From Ecdyonurus torrentis (Eukaryota > Arthropoda > Insecta > Ephemeroptera > Heptageniidae): DNA of 64,000 nucleotides. Under the pieces are notes generated by a model, which was not told where the DNA came from, made no database searches, and was given only the letters and a program-made list of their open reading frames with translations. The DNA lies in assembly GCA_949318235.1 (NCBI GenBank), contig OX439131.1, positions 1,858,168 through 1,922,167 on the forward strand, written 5' to 3'. Shown here piece by piece: positions 1 to 10,580 of the stretch (within the stretch, counting starts at the first letter, position 1; the number at the start of each line of letters is the position of its first letter). The position numbers and the translations under genes are program-made.

Positions 1-75
1 CGTTGAAAATCTTATGATAAAAAAACCATTAGTGACGTCAAAAGCGTTGGGATCACAATGTAATGAACATTAAGG
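1..75 (+). mobile_element. MITE family D, copy D1 (cut by window edge)
   Basis: This is the interior of a family D element, cut off by the left edge of the window. It matches the second CRE block of the other copies: a diverged AACGATAAAA-like stretch, then TTAGTGACGTCA with the exact octamer at 33-40, then AAGCGTT. Homology fades after about position 60-75, so the right half is lost or decayed. No coding content. Confidence 0.6.
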
Positions 76-988
76 TTGCAAACCTATGTATATAGTATTT
101 TCTTACAGTGTGAACTTTGTTATATAAGGTAGTATAGACAGACACAGGTTATGTGAAGAGAAAAATAGCGCACGCTAACATCTGACTAGCTGTGTAAGAA
201 TAGCGGGTAGTTCTCTGATTATCTCATGATTACGAAATGTGAAATTAACAACATTCAGAGATGCTAAGTAAATAATTAAGATTATAAGTAACAAAGTTGA
301 GATAAACTTTCGCTATAGGGTAAATATGCACAGACAATAATGTAATAATTAAGTAATTCAATTTTGAAACTTATATAATATACAAGTTCAAACTTTGCCG
401 CCAATTTCAAAACTTAAAATAATAATGATGATGCAATAATAATATAGAAAAGTTTTTCAAAACAAAATAAGTTTATGAAAAGTTAATAATTATATTATTT
501 ACGTCATTAAATTTATCGTTTTTTGCTGGTGATGGTATTAAAATTAAAATATGCAATGCCTTCTTATACTATGGCAGTGAATAGTTTTACTTATAATTAT
601 TAGTTTTTATTATCATATTAGATTATTAAAACGTACAAAATTTTATTAAATGTTAAGTTTCTCAATTTTAAATACAGTAGTTTTCTGATAAAAATTGCTT
701 TCAGAATGGCCTCGCAATGCTAAAAGATAGCAAATTAAAAATTCTCTACCGTCGTTCCACGGACTAAAATATGAACTGTACAACATAGTTCCGCGCTTCT
801 ACAGTATAATGTTTTGTTGCTGGACTCCTACACCCCGGGCTCATTAGCGATTGTGACGTCACTTTGTATATTTTAATAATTAACAATAGCAATGCTAATT
901 TACATAAGCGGAACTATTCATACGTCACTTCCTGTGATCATATTTGTATTATAAACTATCTTGGGACGTCAACTTCTTTACTATGTCT
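76..988. other. AT-rich non-coding stretch with one isolated CRE
   Basis: No gene or recognised repeat. It holds short poly-A/T runs and an exact TGACGTCA at 854-861. That octamer sits between a 10 bp inverted pair, ATAGTTCCGC at 785-794 and its complement at 908-917, so this may be an old decayed CRE-centred element. Outside that pair the two sides do not match well. Confidence 0.5.
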
Positions 989-1375
989 TTAAAGGCACAC
1001 TTAACCCTAAAGAAAAGTATTTTTTTATTCTTCTCCAAAACAATGCAATAGAAATGAGTCGTTTTCTAGCCGATATAAGCGAGCCCCACGAGGGTAACAA
1101 GATATAGTACATACACGCCCCTCTACTATGAGAGTAAAATATTGTGCCCCTTGCTCTATATGCTAAGCTTACCTGAGAAGGTGTACAGACTTATTACTCA
1201 CACAGTAGCGGGAAATACTAAGTCATACTTTCCCTTGTTACCCTTGCGGGGCTCGTTTATCCAAGGACCCCGCCTGCGGGCCTTGGTTTATCCCGCGGCC
1301 TATAGAAGATTCAAATAAATTTACATATTTCTATTGAATTGGTTTGGAAAAGAATATAAAAAATACACCACTTAA
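989..1375. mobile_element. TTAA-bounded inverted-repeat element G
   Basis: A non-autonomous element bounded by TTAA (989-992, right TTAA 1372-1375). The outer parts pair: TTCTCCAAAACAATGCAATA near 1030-1050 against a similar complement at 1324-1358. An inner 22 bp pair at 1080-1101 and 1234-1255 (CGAGCCCC..GGGTAACAAG) differs at two positions. A separate near-perfect GC-rich hairpin CCAAGG..CCGC/GCGGG.CCTTGG lies at 1261-1286. The right TTAA is also the left TTAA of element A1. No transposase. The GGGGCTCG block resembles the GGGGCTAC block of family A, so G may be a distant relative. The exact left end is uncertain because a second TTAA lies at 1001. Confidence 0.6.
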
Positions 1376-1714
1376 AGGAATAGACCAAAGAAAAGCATAA
1401 GCATTTATATCACATAACACTTGATGGAATTTACATAAATAACACTAGTTCGTCTCAAAACCTAACAGTAGCCCCGTAGCAGTAATCAGAAAATTCGATT
1501 TATGCAACCCGCGCAACATTTTCATACTAATTTTTGCATGTTTCTGACGTCATAAACATGAATTTTCACGCAAATTGCATACTTTACAGTTTTTTCACGC
1601 TTTCTCGTGGGGCTACATTAACATTCTGGTAAAAATTGTCATCAGTTTTGAAAATCCCATTTCGTGTATATTCATTAAAAAACACATGTTGTTTTATGTG
1701 GTCTATGGCTTTAA
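1372..1714 (+). mobile_element. MITE family A, copy A1 (TTAA ends, central CRE)
   Basis: A complete 343 bp copy. It starts TTAAAGGAATAGACC and ends GGTCTATGGCTTTAA, so the ends are inverted repeats flanked by TTAA. Landmarks shared by all copies, in order: CCCAACAGTAGCCCCGTAGC, a GCAACCCGC block, CATGTTTCTGACGTCATAAA with the octamer at 1545-1552 (element midpoint 1543), TTGCATACTTTACAG, and CTCGTGGGGCTACATTAA. It has no transposase and is non-autonomous. TTAA targets are typical of piggyBac and also of Sola3; the termini do not begin CCC as most piggyBac ends do, so the superfamily is left open. Confidence 0.85.
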
Positions 1715-2785
1715 AACTACAAATAAATTTATCAATGTGTCTTTAATGAGAGAGATCTTGCAGTGGAGCTATATTTCTTCAGCAGTGAATAATAATTATA
1801 TTTTAGACAACTTAGTTCAATCTTTAGTTTCCTATTTCCGTGCGTACTTTTGATTGGTAAAACATTAACGTATAACATCCACCGACAACAGCTATTTCAG
1901 TCCAAGTCTGTATTATGTAATTTTTGTATTCCATTCCAAACTCATTTTGTTTACGCTACATATTTTTCAAGTCCATTTATTTTTCTTATTTTATACTTTG
2001 ACTGTCCATGTAGTTCAGTGTATACGGAGTGTTTGTATCACGTACAGCTTGGCGGTCACGTATGTTCAGTGCTATACTTTACTTACGCAAGACGGCTTCA
2101 GTCACGTGGATATATACAAACTAACATTGAGATGCAAAGCAAGCAAAAGTTCAGCATGCCTACCCTGCCCTAGCCTGGCTTGCTTGCTTACTTGCTTACT
2201 TGCTTACTTACTGCCTTGTTATTAGCGTGGGAAAACAAAAAGCCTTCCATTTCAAACCATAGAAAATGGATTACGAAAACGTACCGGGAGAAAATACATT
2301 AAAGTAGATTAAAATTGGCTGGTTAAACTTATTAAGGTGAAAATAATTAACTCGCCGTTTATATTTACAGTAGCGGAGAAAGGTAAAAAAGAAAAATAAT
2401 AATAGGGACATGTAATATAATGTGGAAATTGTTGGGGAAAAAACTGTGTAATTATGAAACACGTAATTCAGAACTATAAAGTACATACTTCAAGAGTGTA
2501 GAACGATTTTTTTTTTTTTTTAATAATAAATTTAAAAAGCAAATTGTTTTAAATAAACCATTTATGCTCTAAATAAAAGTAGAAATAAATGTGTTTCATA
2601 TTTATTCAATAATGTTATTGCATAATAATTTTTACATTTCCAAATTTAGTCCATTTAATTAACATTTTAGCTACATTTTGTTGTATTAACTTTTTTACAA
2701 AAAATTGGGATATGAGTAAACATCTTAAAGGAAAAAATTAGCAGTCCGTATTCAACTCATCAGAAATATATATATATAATATATA
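1715..2785. other. Non-coding AT-rich stretch
   Basis: No gene recognised. Overlapping short frames between about 1850 and 2225 have no domain and no codon signal. A (CTTG/CTTA)n tetranucleotide run lies at about 2173-2213, a poly-T of about 16 at 2506, and a short (AT)n near 2766. Confidence 0.5.
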
Positions 2786-2789
2786 TTTG

Positions 2790-2790
<1 letters not shown>

Positions 2791-2845
<55 letters not shown>
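2791..2845. repeat. (AT)n microsatellite
   Basis: Pure AT dinucleotide run of about 55 bp, preceded by a short interrupted AT stretch from about 2766. Confidence 0.95.
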
Positions 2846-2851
<6 letters not shown>

Positions 2852-2914
2852 ATACAGTACATTTGTCCAAGCTTTTCACATGGGACTTAATTATCGTTCC
2901 TTTACGCCCCTCAT

Positions 2915-2917
<3 letters not shown>

Positions 2918-2987
<70 letters not shown>
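2918..2987. repeat. (CT)n microsatellite
   Basis: About 35 CT units, pure. The Leu-Ser frame across it is an artefact of the repeat. Confidence 0.95.
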
Positions 2988-2993
<6 letters not shown>

Positions 2994-3696
2994 TAATACC
3001 TAAAGAATGAATTTGCACAGTTTAATTATAGATATTTAAAAGAAATTCGTGTAATTTTGGTGCTTGCTTATTATTATTTTTTTTTTTCACGGAAAGTATT
3101 TTATTTTTAGAACATACATATAAGTCATACAGGAGTAAATATAAGACAAACAAGCATCTTGTAAGATGAAAGAGAGAAGTAATTAGTGGAAATTAGTGCG
3201 GTAATAATTAACTTTAGCTTCAAGTTTGAGATACTCTAGAGTCACTTAATTCCAATGTATAGACACTGAAGCGTAAACCCACGTCAATAACATGAGAACA
3301 CCCGAATATATATTTATTTACTTGAGGAGACACTGCAATGCCGATGTACTACTGGATATACATACATGCCTGCATGCATGCATGATTTTATAGGCAGTAT
3401 AACAAGATTATGTGGTAAAATTAATTAAGTCTCACGCAGCGAGGGACATAGCACGGATCAAACAAGATTGTAATCCACTTGGTGCAACGACTAGATGTGA
3501 GCAGGTTTATATAGTAAGAGTTGTCAATATTTGTACGCGAATTTAGTAAATAATGAAGGTTTTTTGTTGTCAAACACTTAGTTTTAACGTTGAGTTTTTC
3601 TTTAAGTAAGATAGTAAATAAAGTAACAAAAATCTACAAATAAAATCATGAAGTTTTGACAAAATTATGCATATTATGGATATGTATGCATTTATA
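2988..3696. other. Non-coding stretch, no element recognised
   Basis: AT-rich. It holds a small (GCAT)n run near 3370-3385 and otherwise nothing I can assign. Confidence 0.5.
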
Positions 3697-4038
3697 TTAA
3701 AGAAATAAACCAGAAAAAAACATAAGCATTTATGTCTCAAAACACTTAATGGGACTTACATAACTAATATTAGTTTCACTAAAACCCAACAGAAGCCCCG
3801 TAGCAGTGATCAGAAAATTCGACTTATGCGACCCGCAAAACATTTTCATACTAATTTTTGCATGTTTCTGACGTCATAAACATGAATTGTCACGCAAATT
3901 GCATACTTTACAGTTTTTTCACGCTCTCTCGTGGGGCTACATTAATATTCTGGTAAAAGTTATCATCAGTTTTGAAGATCCCATTTCGTGTTTATTCATC
4001 AAAAATCACATGTTGTTTTATGAGGTCTATGGCTTTAA
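3697..4038 (+). mobile_element. MITE family A, copy A2
   Basis: A complete 342 bp copy, same orientation as A1, with TTAA at 3697-3700 and 4035-4038. The octamer TGACGTCA is at 3869-3876 and the element midpoint at 3867.5. It is very close to A1 in sequence. The left end is slightly decayed (AAGAAATAAACCAG instead of AAGGAATAGACCAG). Confidence 0.85.
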
Positions 4039-4550
4039 AGTCAATATATGGGCCGGTATAGGAAAATGACCCATTTTGTAAGTTTAAAAATACTACGTAA
4101 GATTATATTTTAGATAGCATTGATGTTGTTAAAATATTGAAAATTAATATAACTCAAGTATGTGAGAAAAATAACAACAAAAATTAACCGATTTCACAAA
4201 GAAAATAGACAAAAACAAATTTTGGCCTATATGCTAAGCAATGTTGTTCATTATTCCAGTATGGCGTCGAAGCGCATTCAGTATGACGTCGTGCGGATAC
4301 ACCCTATTACATTATTTTTAATACTATATAAATTAAATCAATAGATTTTCAGTTCTTAAATTAAAACCAACGCATAATCTTATCGAAAACAACCCTTTGA
4401 GAAAATTATGTACGTGTTATGAAAACTTTGTTTTTGAAAGTCAAACTTCAATTTGGTCAGCGTTTGTTCTGATAGTCTTATTTTAAAATCAGTTTATTTT
4501 TTGTTGACTGCGAAAATATTTACAATGTTTTTAGAAAGCTGCTTAAAAAC
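4039..4550. other. Non-coding stretch with a small GC-richer island
   Basis: Mostly AT-rich. Around 4255-4305 the GC content rises sharply and includes a near-CRE TGACGTCG at 4284. A forward frame there starts ATGGCGTCGAAG, but it is short, has no recognisable domain and soon runs into AT-rich sequence. Confidence 0.4.
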
Positions 4551-4576
4551 TTTTTTTTTTTTTTTTTTTTTTTTTT
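4551..4576. repeat. Poly-T tract
   Basis: 26 consecutive T. No retroposed body is recognisable next to it. Confidence 0.9.
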
Positions 4577-4884
4577 GTTCTCTCTTAAGTATAAAATATA
4601 CGGTATTCAATAAACGTCTTATTTAAATATAATATTTCAAGATGTTAAAATAGCTTTAAGTGCTTTTCTTCTTCTTCTTATAATATTTTTATATTAATAA
4701 TAACTAGAGAGAGAGGGGGGGGTATTATTAATATTGTTAAGTCAAAAGAGTGAAAGAAAATTATACACGAAGAATTTTGTGATAAAATGAATCAACTTAT
4801 ATTTATGTCATTTTAGATAAATTGATAAAAGTAAGAGAAATTTGTTGTAATAAAAAATTTAATCTTTGGAACACATTTTCTTTG

Positions 4885-4885
<1 letters not shown>

Positions 4886-4943
<58 letters not shown>
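4886..4943. repeat. (CT)n array facing (GA)n
   Basis: About 29 CT units, followed by imperfect TCTGTCTG and TTTCTC, then about 60 bp of unique sequence, then a (GA)n of almost equal length at 5003-5059. Together they form a very long inverted repeat. The frames on both strands here are repeat artefacts. Confidence 0.95.
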
Positions 4944-4947
<4 letters not shown>

Positions 4948-4999
4948 GTCTCTCTTTCTCTTTCTCTTGTAAGTTTAGCTGCCTGCTTCTTGATCAAAG

Positions 5000-5002
<3 letters not shown>

Positions 5003-5059
<57 letters not shown>
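5003..5059. repeat. (GA)n array facing (CT)n
   Basis: About 28 GA units, complementary to the (CT)n at 4886-4943. This allows a hairpin with a loop of about 60 bases or a triplex (H-DNA) structure. Confidence 0.95.
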
Positions 5060-5062
<3 letters not shown>

Positions 5063-5184
5063 GTGTAAGTCTCAGACAGGAAATTAAAAGATTAATCGTA
5101 TCTATATAGTGACTCACTCACTGTATGTACGGCTCGAAATGTTCTAGAGAAATGGCAATGCAAACTATATACACTTTAAAAAAA

Positions 5185-5475
5185 TAAACGTTGAAAAGAT
5201 AGAACACAGTTTTACAATACTTTAAGGCTGGTAAAATCAACGGTTATGACGTCATTTAGAGTTGAAAATTTAACGATAAAATCGTTAGTGATGTCACAAG
5301 CGTTTGGACTGAATGAAAAAAAGTGTAGATTTGCAACGGCCAAGATTAACGTTTATTTCCATTGTGAGTGTAACGCTTGTGACGTCATTTACACTTTTAT
5401 CGTTAGATTTTAAATGTTTAGTGACGTCAAAATCGTTGATTCCACAATACTTAAAGCATATATTGCAAAACTGTT
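5185..5475 (+). mobile_element. MITE family D, copy D2 (four-CRE element)
   Basis: A complete element of about 290 bp with long inverted ends (AAACGTTGAAAAG at the left; ACAATACTTAAAGCAT..GCAAAACTG at the right). Four CRE slots: TGACGTCA at 5247-5254, a mutated TGATGTCA at 5289-5296, TGACGTCA at 5380-5387 and 5422-5429. Starts are spaced 42, 91 and 42 bp, exactly mirror-symmetric about 5338. Each outer slot adjoins an ACGGTTA/AATCGTTGA block and each inner slot an AACGATAA/CGTTAGTG block. No coding capacity. Confidence 0.85.
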
Positions 5476-5900
5476 TATTTGTTAGCGTACTAAGCTGTGT
5501 GAATCAAAACTTCTTTGATTATGATATGAATTCATTCAAAATACCATGGTATTTTCTTTAATATTTAATTAATAATTATACTTTCGATTTGCATATGAAA
5601 ATTGAATCATTATTTCAAAAACCATTATTTGTATTATTTATATATAGATATTTGCCATATGTATATTGTGTGTTTACGCTTTTTTTATTTTATAATAATG
5701 AAAAATAAATACAATTTACATAAACATAATTAGATATTTAATCATATTTTATATTTAATATATAAAATTTGTATATGTACCGTAAATGTATATATTTATA
5801 TTATATTATATAATGCTGCTTCCGCAACCCTTTCATTTTTAATTTATTGTTCTATTATTTTAAATGTTTTTTTTTTACATGTATTATATTTACTCGCGCG

Positions 5901-5901
<1 letters not shown>

Positions 5902-5939
<38 letters not shown>
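5902..5939. repeat. Poly-T tract
   Basis: About 38 T after a short CGCGCG. The flanks (5476-6065) are very AT-rich with no feature. Confidence 0.9.
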
Positions 5940-5940
<1 letters not shown>

Positions 5941-6065
5941 TATGTTACGTTACCCAGTAATGATATTTTTACATTTAATTTATATGCAAATAATTTCTTT
6001 ATCAAATAACATTATTATATAGTAAAATATTTTTAATAATGTTGTAATATCAATGACTACAAAAA

Positions 6066-6365
6066 AATAAAGGGAGGTAATTTTATATCATAATCTAAAT
6101 GAGGACATTGTCCTGAATCGATTGCTATATGAATTTCTAATTTTTGAGTTCAATATGTATTTAGAATTAAATTTTGAAAATCTAAAAATAACATCACAGA
6201 AGGCAACACAAACTTGGGAAAAGTTACCGCCCGTGACGTCATTTTGTGGTTTTCAAAAATTATTAAAAAATACTTAATGAACTCAAAAATTATAAATTTG
6301 CATATTTATCGATTTAGGAGAATGTCCTCTTATAGAATATGCAATAAAATTACCCCCTAAGTTTA
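6066..6365. mobile_element. Palindromic MITE P with near-central CRE
   Basis: A large imperfect palindrome. The left arm has GGGAGGTAATTTTA, GAGGACATTGTCCT, ATCGAT and TAATTTTTGAGTTCA. The complement of the right arm has GGGGGTAATTTTATTG, GAGGACATTCTCCT, ATCGAT and TAATTTTTGAGTTCA. The arms are about 110-120 bp each. The centre is near 6215 and contains TGACGTCA at 6234-6241. Termini are roughly ATAAAGGGAGG and CCCCCTAAG, so any TTAA-like target is decayed. Non-autonomous, one copy in the window. Confidence 0.75.
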
Positions 6366-6504
6366 TGTAGCCTTCCTCGTATTTGTGATATAATAATAAA
6401 TAAATAAATAAATAACCGTCCTTATTCAAAAAAAGCATAAAGGAAAACACAATTTTTGAAAGGGCGAGGTTTAAGCCTGACAAAATGTCTGGCCCACACT
6501 AACA

Positions 6505-6506
<2 letters not shown>

Positions 6507-6560
<54 letters not shown>
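6507..6560. repeat. (AT)n microsatellite
   Basis: About 54 bp, pure. Confidence 0.95.
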
Positions 6561-6562
<2 letters not shown>

Positions 6563-6965
6563 GTATATTAAACGTATATTAAATTCGGTTCTTTTACTAT
6601 AAACTAATAACAAGACGGAGTGAAAGGTGGCATTTAGTTAGGTATGTATGAAGTAAAAAAAAAAAATCCTGCGGGATATATAAGACAAGAGAAAAGTAAG
6701 GCAAGCGTGGTAGTTCAATTTTGTTATGTATAAATGAGAAACATAGTGAGTAAATTGTGTTAGGTATCGTATATACACAGTACAGGCATAGCATGGGTGT
6801 TGGGATGTGAGAGTCTGATACCAGAACATGCCTCTTTTGTGTGTGGGTTTTTTATATAAAACAAAACAAAAATAATCCTTTCCATCTTTCAAGCACTCTC
6901 TTCTTCCCTATGTCTTTGTTTTCTCTATGTCCCTTGTCTTATAGTAAGTCCCAACGCAATATCTC

Positions 6966-6967
<2 letters not shown>

Positions 6968-7056
<89 letters not shown>
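6968..7056. repeat. (AT)n microsatellite
   Basis: About 89 bp with one AAA interruption near 6980. The Tyr-Ile frames on both strands are artefacts. Confidence 0.95.
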
Positions 7057-7057
<1 letters not shown>

Positions 7058-7777
7058 TAAAATCAAAAATCTCATGTGTATGCTTCCAACACTATAATAT
7101 AGACGCATGCATGGCTTAAAATGTTATTTGCATTTAATAAAAAAGAAAAACTTTTTTTATTTATTCAAATACTATATCTTATAAAAAAATTAACATGATT
7201 AAAATTGAGGGAAAAGTATCGCAAAAATAAGTTAACATTTTACAGTAATATAAAAAAAAATTGTCAATACAAATAACTTCCATAAGTTGAGTATTATTTC
7301 CCTTGATAATTGTAACATGTAGAACCCAATCAACTATATTAAAAATTTAAAATTGTCACCTCCGGTTTTTTGTCGATATATCGGAAGTATCAATTCCTGC
7401 TTGTATATGTAATACTCTTAAATCTTTGTTAATCATATTAATTATTGATTTTTAAAAAAAATATCAGTTTGGGACTTCTGTAATATTGTTCTATTTGTCG
7501 TATCGGAAGTGCGTCGTTAAAAAATATTACGTGATGTGCTATCCTGGCTGTGGAAAATATTATTCTTTTACTTCTATTTTTTTTATTACTATTATTTACT
7601 TTTTTGTTACATGAGAGTCATGGAAAATTGTATTTTATTTTGCTATTAAGTTTCACATTGAAAATACAAATAAATGGTATAATTTATCAAAAAGAATATA
7701 TGTATGAGAAATTTGAGAATGACGTATAAATAAAAATAATAAAAAATAACATGTACGTTAAAATTTTGTCGTCGGCG

Positions 7778-7781
<4 letters not shown>

Positions 7782-7813
<32 letters not shown>
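7782..7813. repeat. Poly-A tract
   Basis: About 32 A. The flanking 7057-7780 is AT-rich with no feature. Confidence 0.9.
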
Positions 7814-7816
<3 letters not shown>

Positions 7817-7978
7817 CTCCATGTATAAAACGTTGAAAACTTTTATTATTATTATTTTTTCCATTTATGTCAATTAAGTTTCATGATTTCGTGTTGTACA
7901 CTCGTTACCCTGACGACGTTATTAAGCAGAGCATATTACACGAGAGAGCTTGATACACGCTTCACTGCGCTAACAGCT

Positions 7979-8159
7979 CGCTCTCTCTCTCTCTCTCTCT
8001 GTGTCGCTATGTATGAAAAAATATACGTATTTTTGTTACGTACGTACTGTAATGTACGTATATATAGCAATCAAGAATGTTTGTATGTGTGTACTTACTA
8101 ATAAAATACATACCAACGGTCAGAGTTGTAATAACAAAATTCTTCAAAATTATCAGCCC

Positions 8160-8222
<63 letters not shown>
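7979..8222. repeat. (CT)n then (GA)n pair
   Basis: A (CT)11 at 7979-8000 and a (GA)29 at 8165-8222, separated by about 165 bp of unique sequence. It is a smaller example of the facing CT/GA arrangement. Confidence 0.85.
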
Positions 8223-8225
<3 letters not shown>

Positions 8226-8311
8226 GGCATCATGAAACTAACAAAGTTTAAATAAAATTTTAACGAACATGCCTCCTGCAAAAATTTCACATAAAATAAA
8301 AAAAGTTTTCT

Positions 8312-8313
<2 letters not shown>

Positions 8314-8343
<30 letters not shown>
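8314..8343. repeat. Poly-A tract
   Basis: About 30 A. Confidence 0.9.
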
Positions 8344-8346
<3 letters not shown>

Positions 8347-10461
8347 ATGTTATTGTGTCAGATTTATTCTCATATAACTGTCAGAGAGATAAAATAAAAA
8401 AAAAGTAAAAAGTTTTGTGATTTTTAAATTGCTTGCAGTAACACTGACTTGTGAGAGCTGCAGTTGTTAAAGTTGTGCATTTAGCTGCTTGCTCTGTTTT
8501 CTTAGAATATAACGACGATGCTCGTTTGTTTGGCTGACACTTTCAGCAAAGCGTGGCTTCTTCGTCTCGTGACAGCAAAGTGAAGCTTACACTCATTCCA
8601 ATTAAAACAAGATTTTTTTTTTTTTTTTTTTTGGTGTCATTTTTAATTGTTATACATCCTTCTTTTTTTATCCGCAATGAATTTTAATTGATAAAAATAA
8701 TATATTCATCATTACATTTCTAACCATCTTAAGGAAAAAAAAAAGTGTTTTGTGTCAAATTTGATTAAAAGAAATATATGGTAATTAAAAAGCTTTGCTA
8801 TTCAAAGTTTAACTTTCTACTTTGTTTGAAAGTCAATTGCCAAAATTGCTAATTAAATATATTTGATTATATCTGCGCAAGTGACCATTAGATTTGAGAG
8901 AGAGAGAGAGATTACTACAAACTGTAAAAGCCTATACATCGATAAAATACTGTTTTTTGATAAAAACAAATCGTACCTTATATTACTGCCGATGAAAATA
9001 CCTTTAAAAAAAGTCTTAAAACAAAACAAGTAAAAGTGTGTAGAATTTCGTTATTCGTTCCTTCAATCAATCAATTTTTTTTGGTCTGGGGTGCTCGATG
9101 TAACAATATTATATCAACATTAACAAATCCTTCAATTTAGTTCTGCAATCTCAATGAATAGTAATTTCGAGGCTCTTAATCTTAAGCCTGTGATTGGTTA
9201 CTGCAATCTAACGGTATAAGCTTCATTATAATTTGCTTAACTATTATAATTTTAAATGTTAATAAAAAATAAAAAAATTATATTTAATAAAAGTATTGTA
9301 TAACGTGATGTGTCCATTACTATTAAATCATAATTGTAACTGATAGTACATAATGTGAAACATTTGGGTTGAATTGATAGGTTGGTTTTATGCCTGATTT
9401 AATAGATAATTACTGTATTTGCTAAACCTACATTTAACCATGCAAGTTAAGTGTATAGAACGTTTAGTATATTTCTAATTAATATAGTTATAAAGGCTAT
9501 ATTTGAAACTACATGTAGGAATCTTATAAACTATTTCTTCCTTCTTCTTTTTGTTGTTGTAAGAGCAAAGCAAGCTACTGACCACAAGAAAAGGCCAGAC
9601 CTCCGTCACTCAAACTGTGTGTTTGTCTGGCTTGCCTTTGTAAATCCGTCAGTGAAGGCTTTTAGCTTTTTCTCCACACACAAGATACATTTCTTTTTAA
9701 AAAGTAAAATACTCAAATGTATTCGTAAAAATAGCAAAAGAAAGAAAATCTTAACATAAAAAAAAATCCGGAGAGGATTCTTTGCTAGAAAGTATAAAAG
9801 AGAGAAAAGATTTTGTGTTATTTTTGTTTGAAAATGTATCTTTAAACGTTGTATATTGAAGTTAGTTTTTCTTCTTCCTTTTACCTCTATTTAACAAACT
9901 TAAAGCAATTAAACTAATTTAACAAGTAATTTACTTGAAAATTTCTTAGATTCAACTTTTGCTAATAAATAGAGTTAGGTTTGTTGTTGTTTTATATTGT
10001 TGAGTTTTGCAACAAGAGCAATCTGTTTTGTTTAACATTCTTCTCCTCATTGTATTCAGTTCATTGGTTAGAAAATCTCATTACTATATACATCCCACAC
10101 TATACTCTAGACAAAAACACATTTCCATTGTAAATAGCCTTTCAATAATGTAATTAAAATTTACATATTTAAGGAAACAAAAAAATGACTTATATAACAT
10201 ATTTAGTCAACCGTATTTAAACCATAATTAAAATAATTATAATCAACAATTAAAAAAATATTTACCGCTTCAGATAATTACGAATAATTATGTATTAAAT
10301 ATTTTATTTTGCAACTATGATTAAAATATTATAGTAAAAGCACGAAGTATTAACAGCAAATAAATGCATCAATGTAAAATGGTGCATTACATAATAAGCG
10401 GTGTATTAACTGCTTTATTGCACTCGATGCAATTAAAATCGTTGGTCGATATTTATTGGAA

Positions 10462-10463
<2 letters not shown>
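8344..10463. other. Two-kilobase AT-rich stretch without a gene
   Basis: It holds a poly-T at 8613-8632, a short GA run near 8896, and mildly GC-richer segments at 8500-8590 and 9560-9660. The forward frame 9451-9759 is not recognisable as a protein. No MITE seen. Confidence 0.5.
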
Positions 10464-10498
<35 letters not shown>

Positions 10499-10543
10499 AA
10501 ATTTAATCATATAATAAACTCGATTTTGTTATTTTAATGAAGT

Positions 10544-10579
<36 letters not shown>
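10464..10579. repeat. Two poly-T tracts
   Basis: Runs of about 31 T (10464-10494) and 32 T (10548-10579), about 53 bp apart. Confidence 0.9.

Positions 10580-10580
<1 letters not shown>

Noticed and set aside
1575..1853. Conserved open frame of about 47 codons in the right half of family A (seen in A1, A2, A4 and A7)
   Set aside because: The frame starts inside the MITE arm, runs through the terminal inverted repeat and the TTAA into different flanks in each copy, and similarity is explained by shared DNA ancestry. No domain and no start or stop conserved.
2787..2993. Open frames rich in Tyr-Ile or Leu-Ser, here and at 4803-5117, 11955-12167, 20455-20680, 28361-28741 and elsewhere
   Set aside because: Pure read-through of (AT)n, (CT)n or (GA)n arrays, usually open on both strands at once.
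4162..4344. Forward frame with ATGGCGTCGAAG, locally GC-rich
   Set aside because: Only about 15 codons lie in the GC-rich part, no domain is recognised, and the frame continues into AT-rich sequence.
9451..9759. 102-codon forward frame as a secreted protein
   Set aside because: Its hydrophobic N-terminal part is AT-rich phase noise, no family is recognised and composition matches the background.
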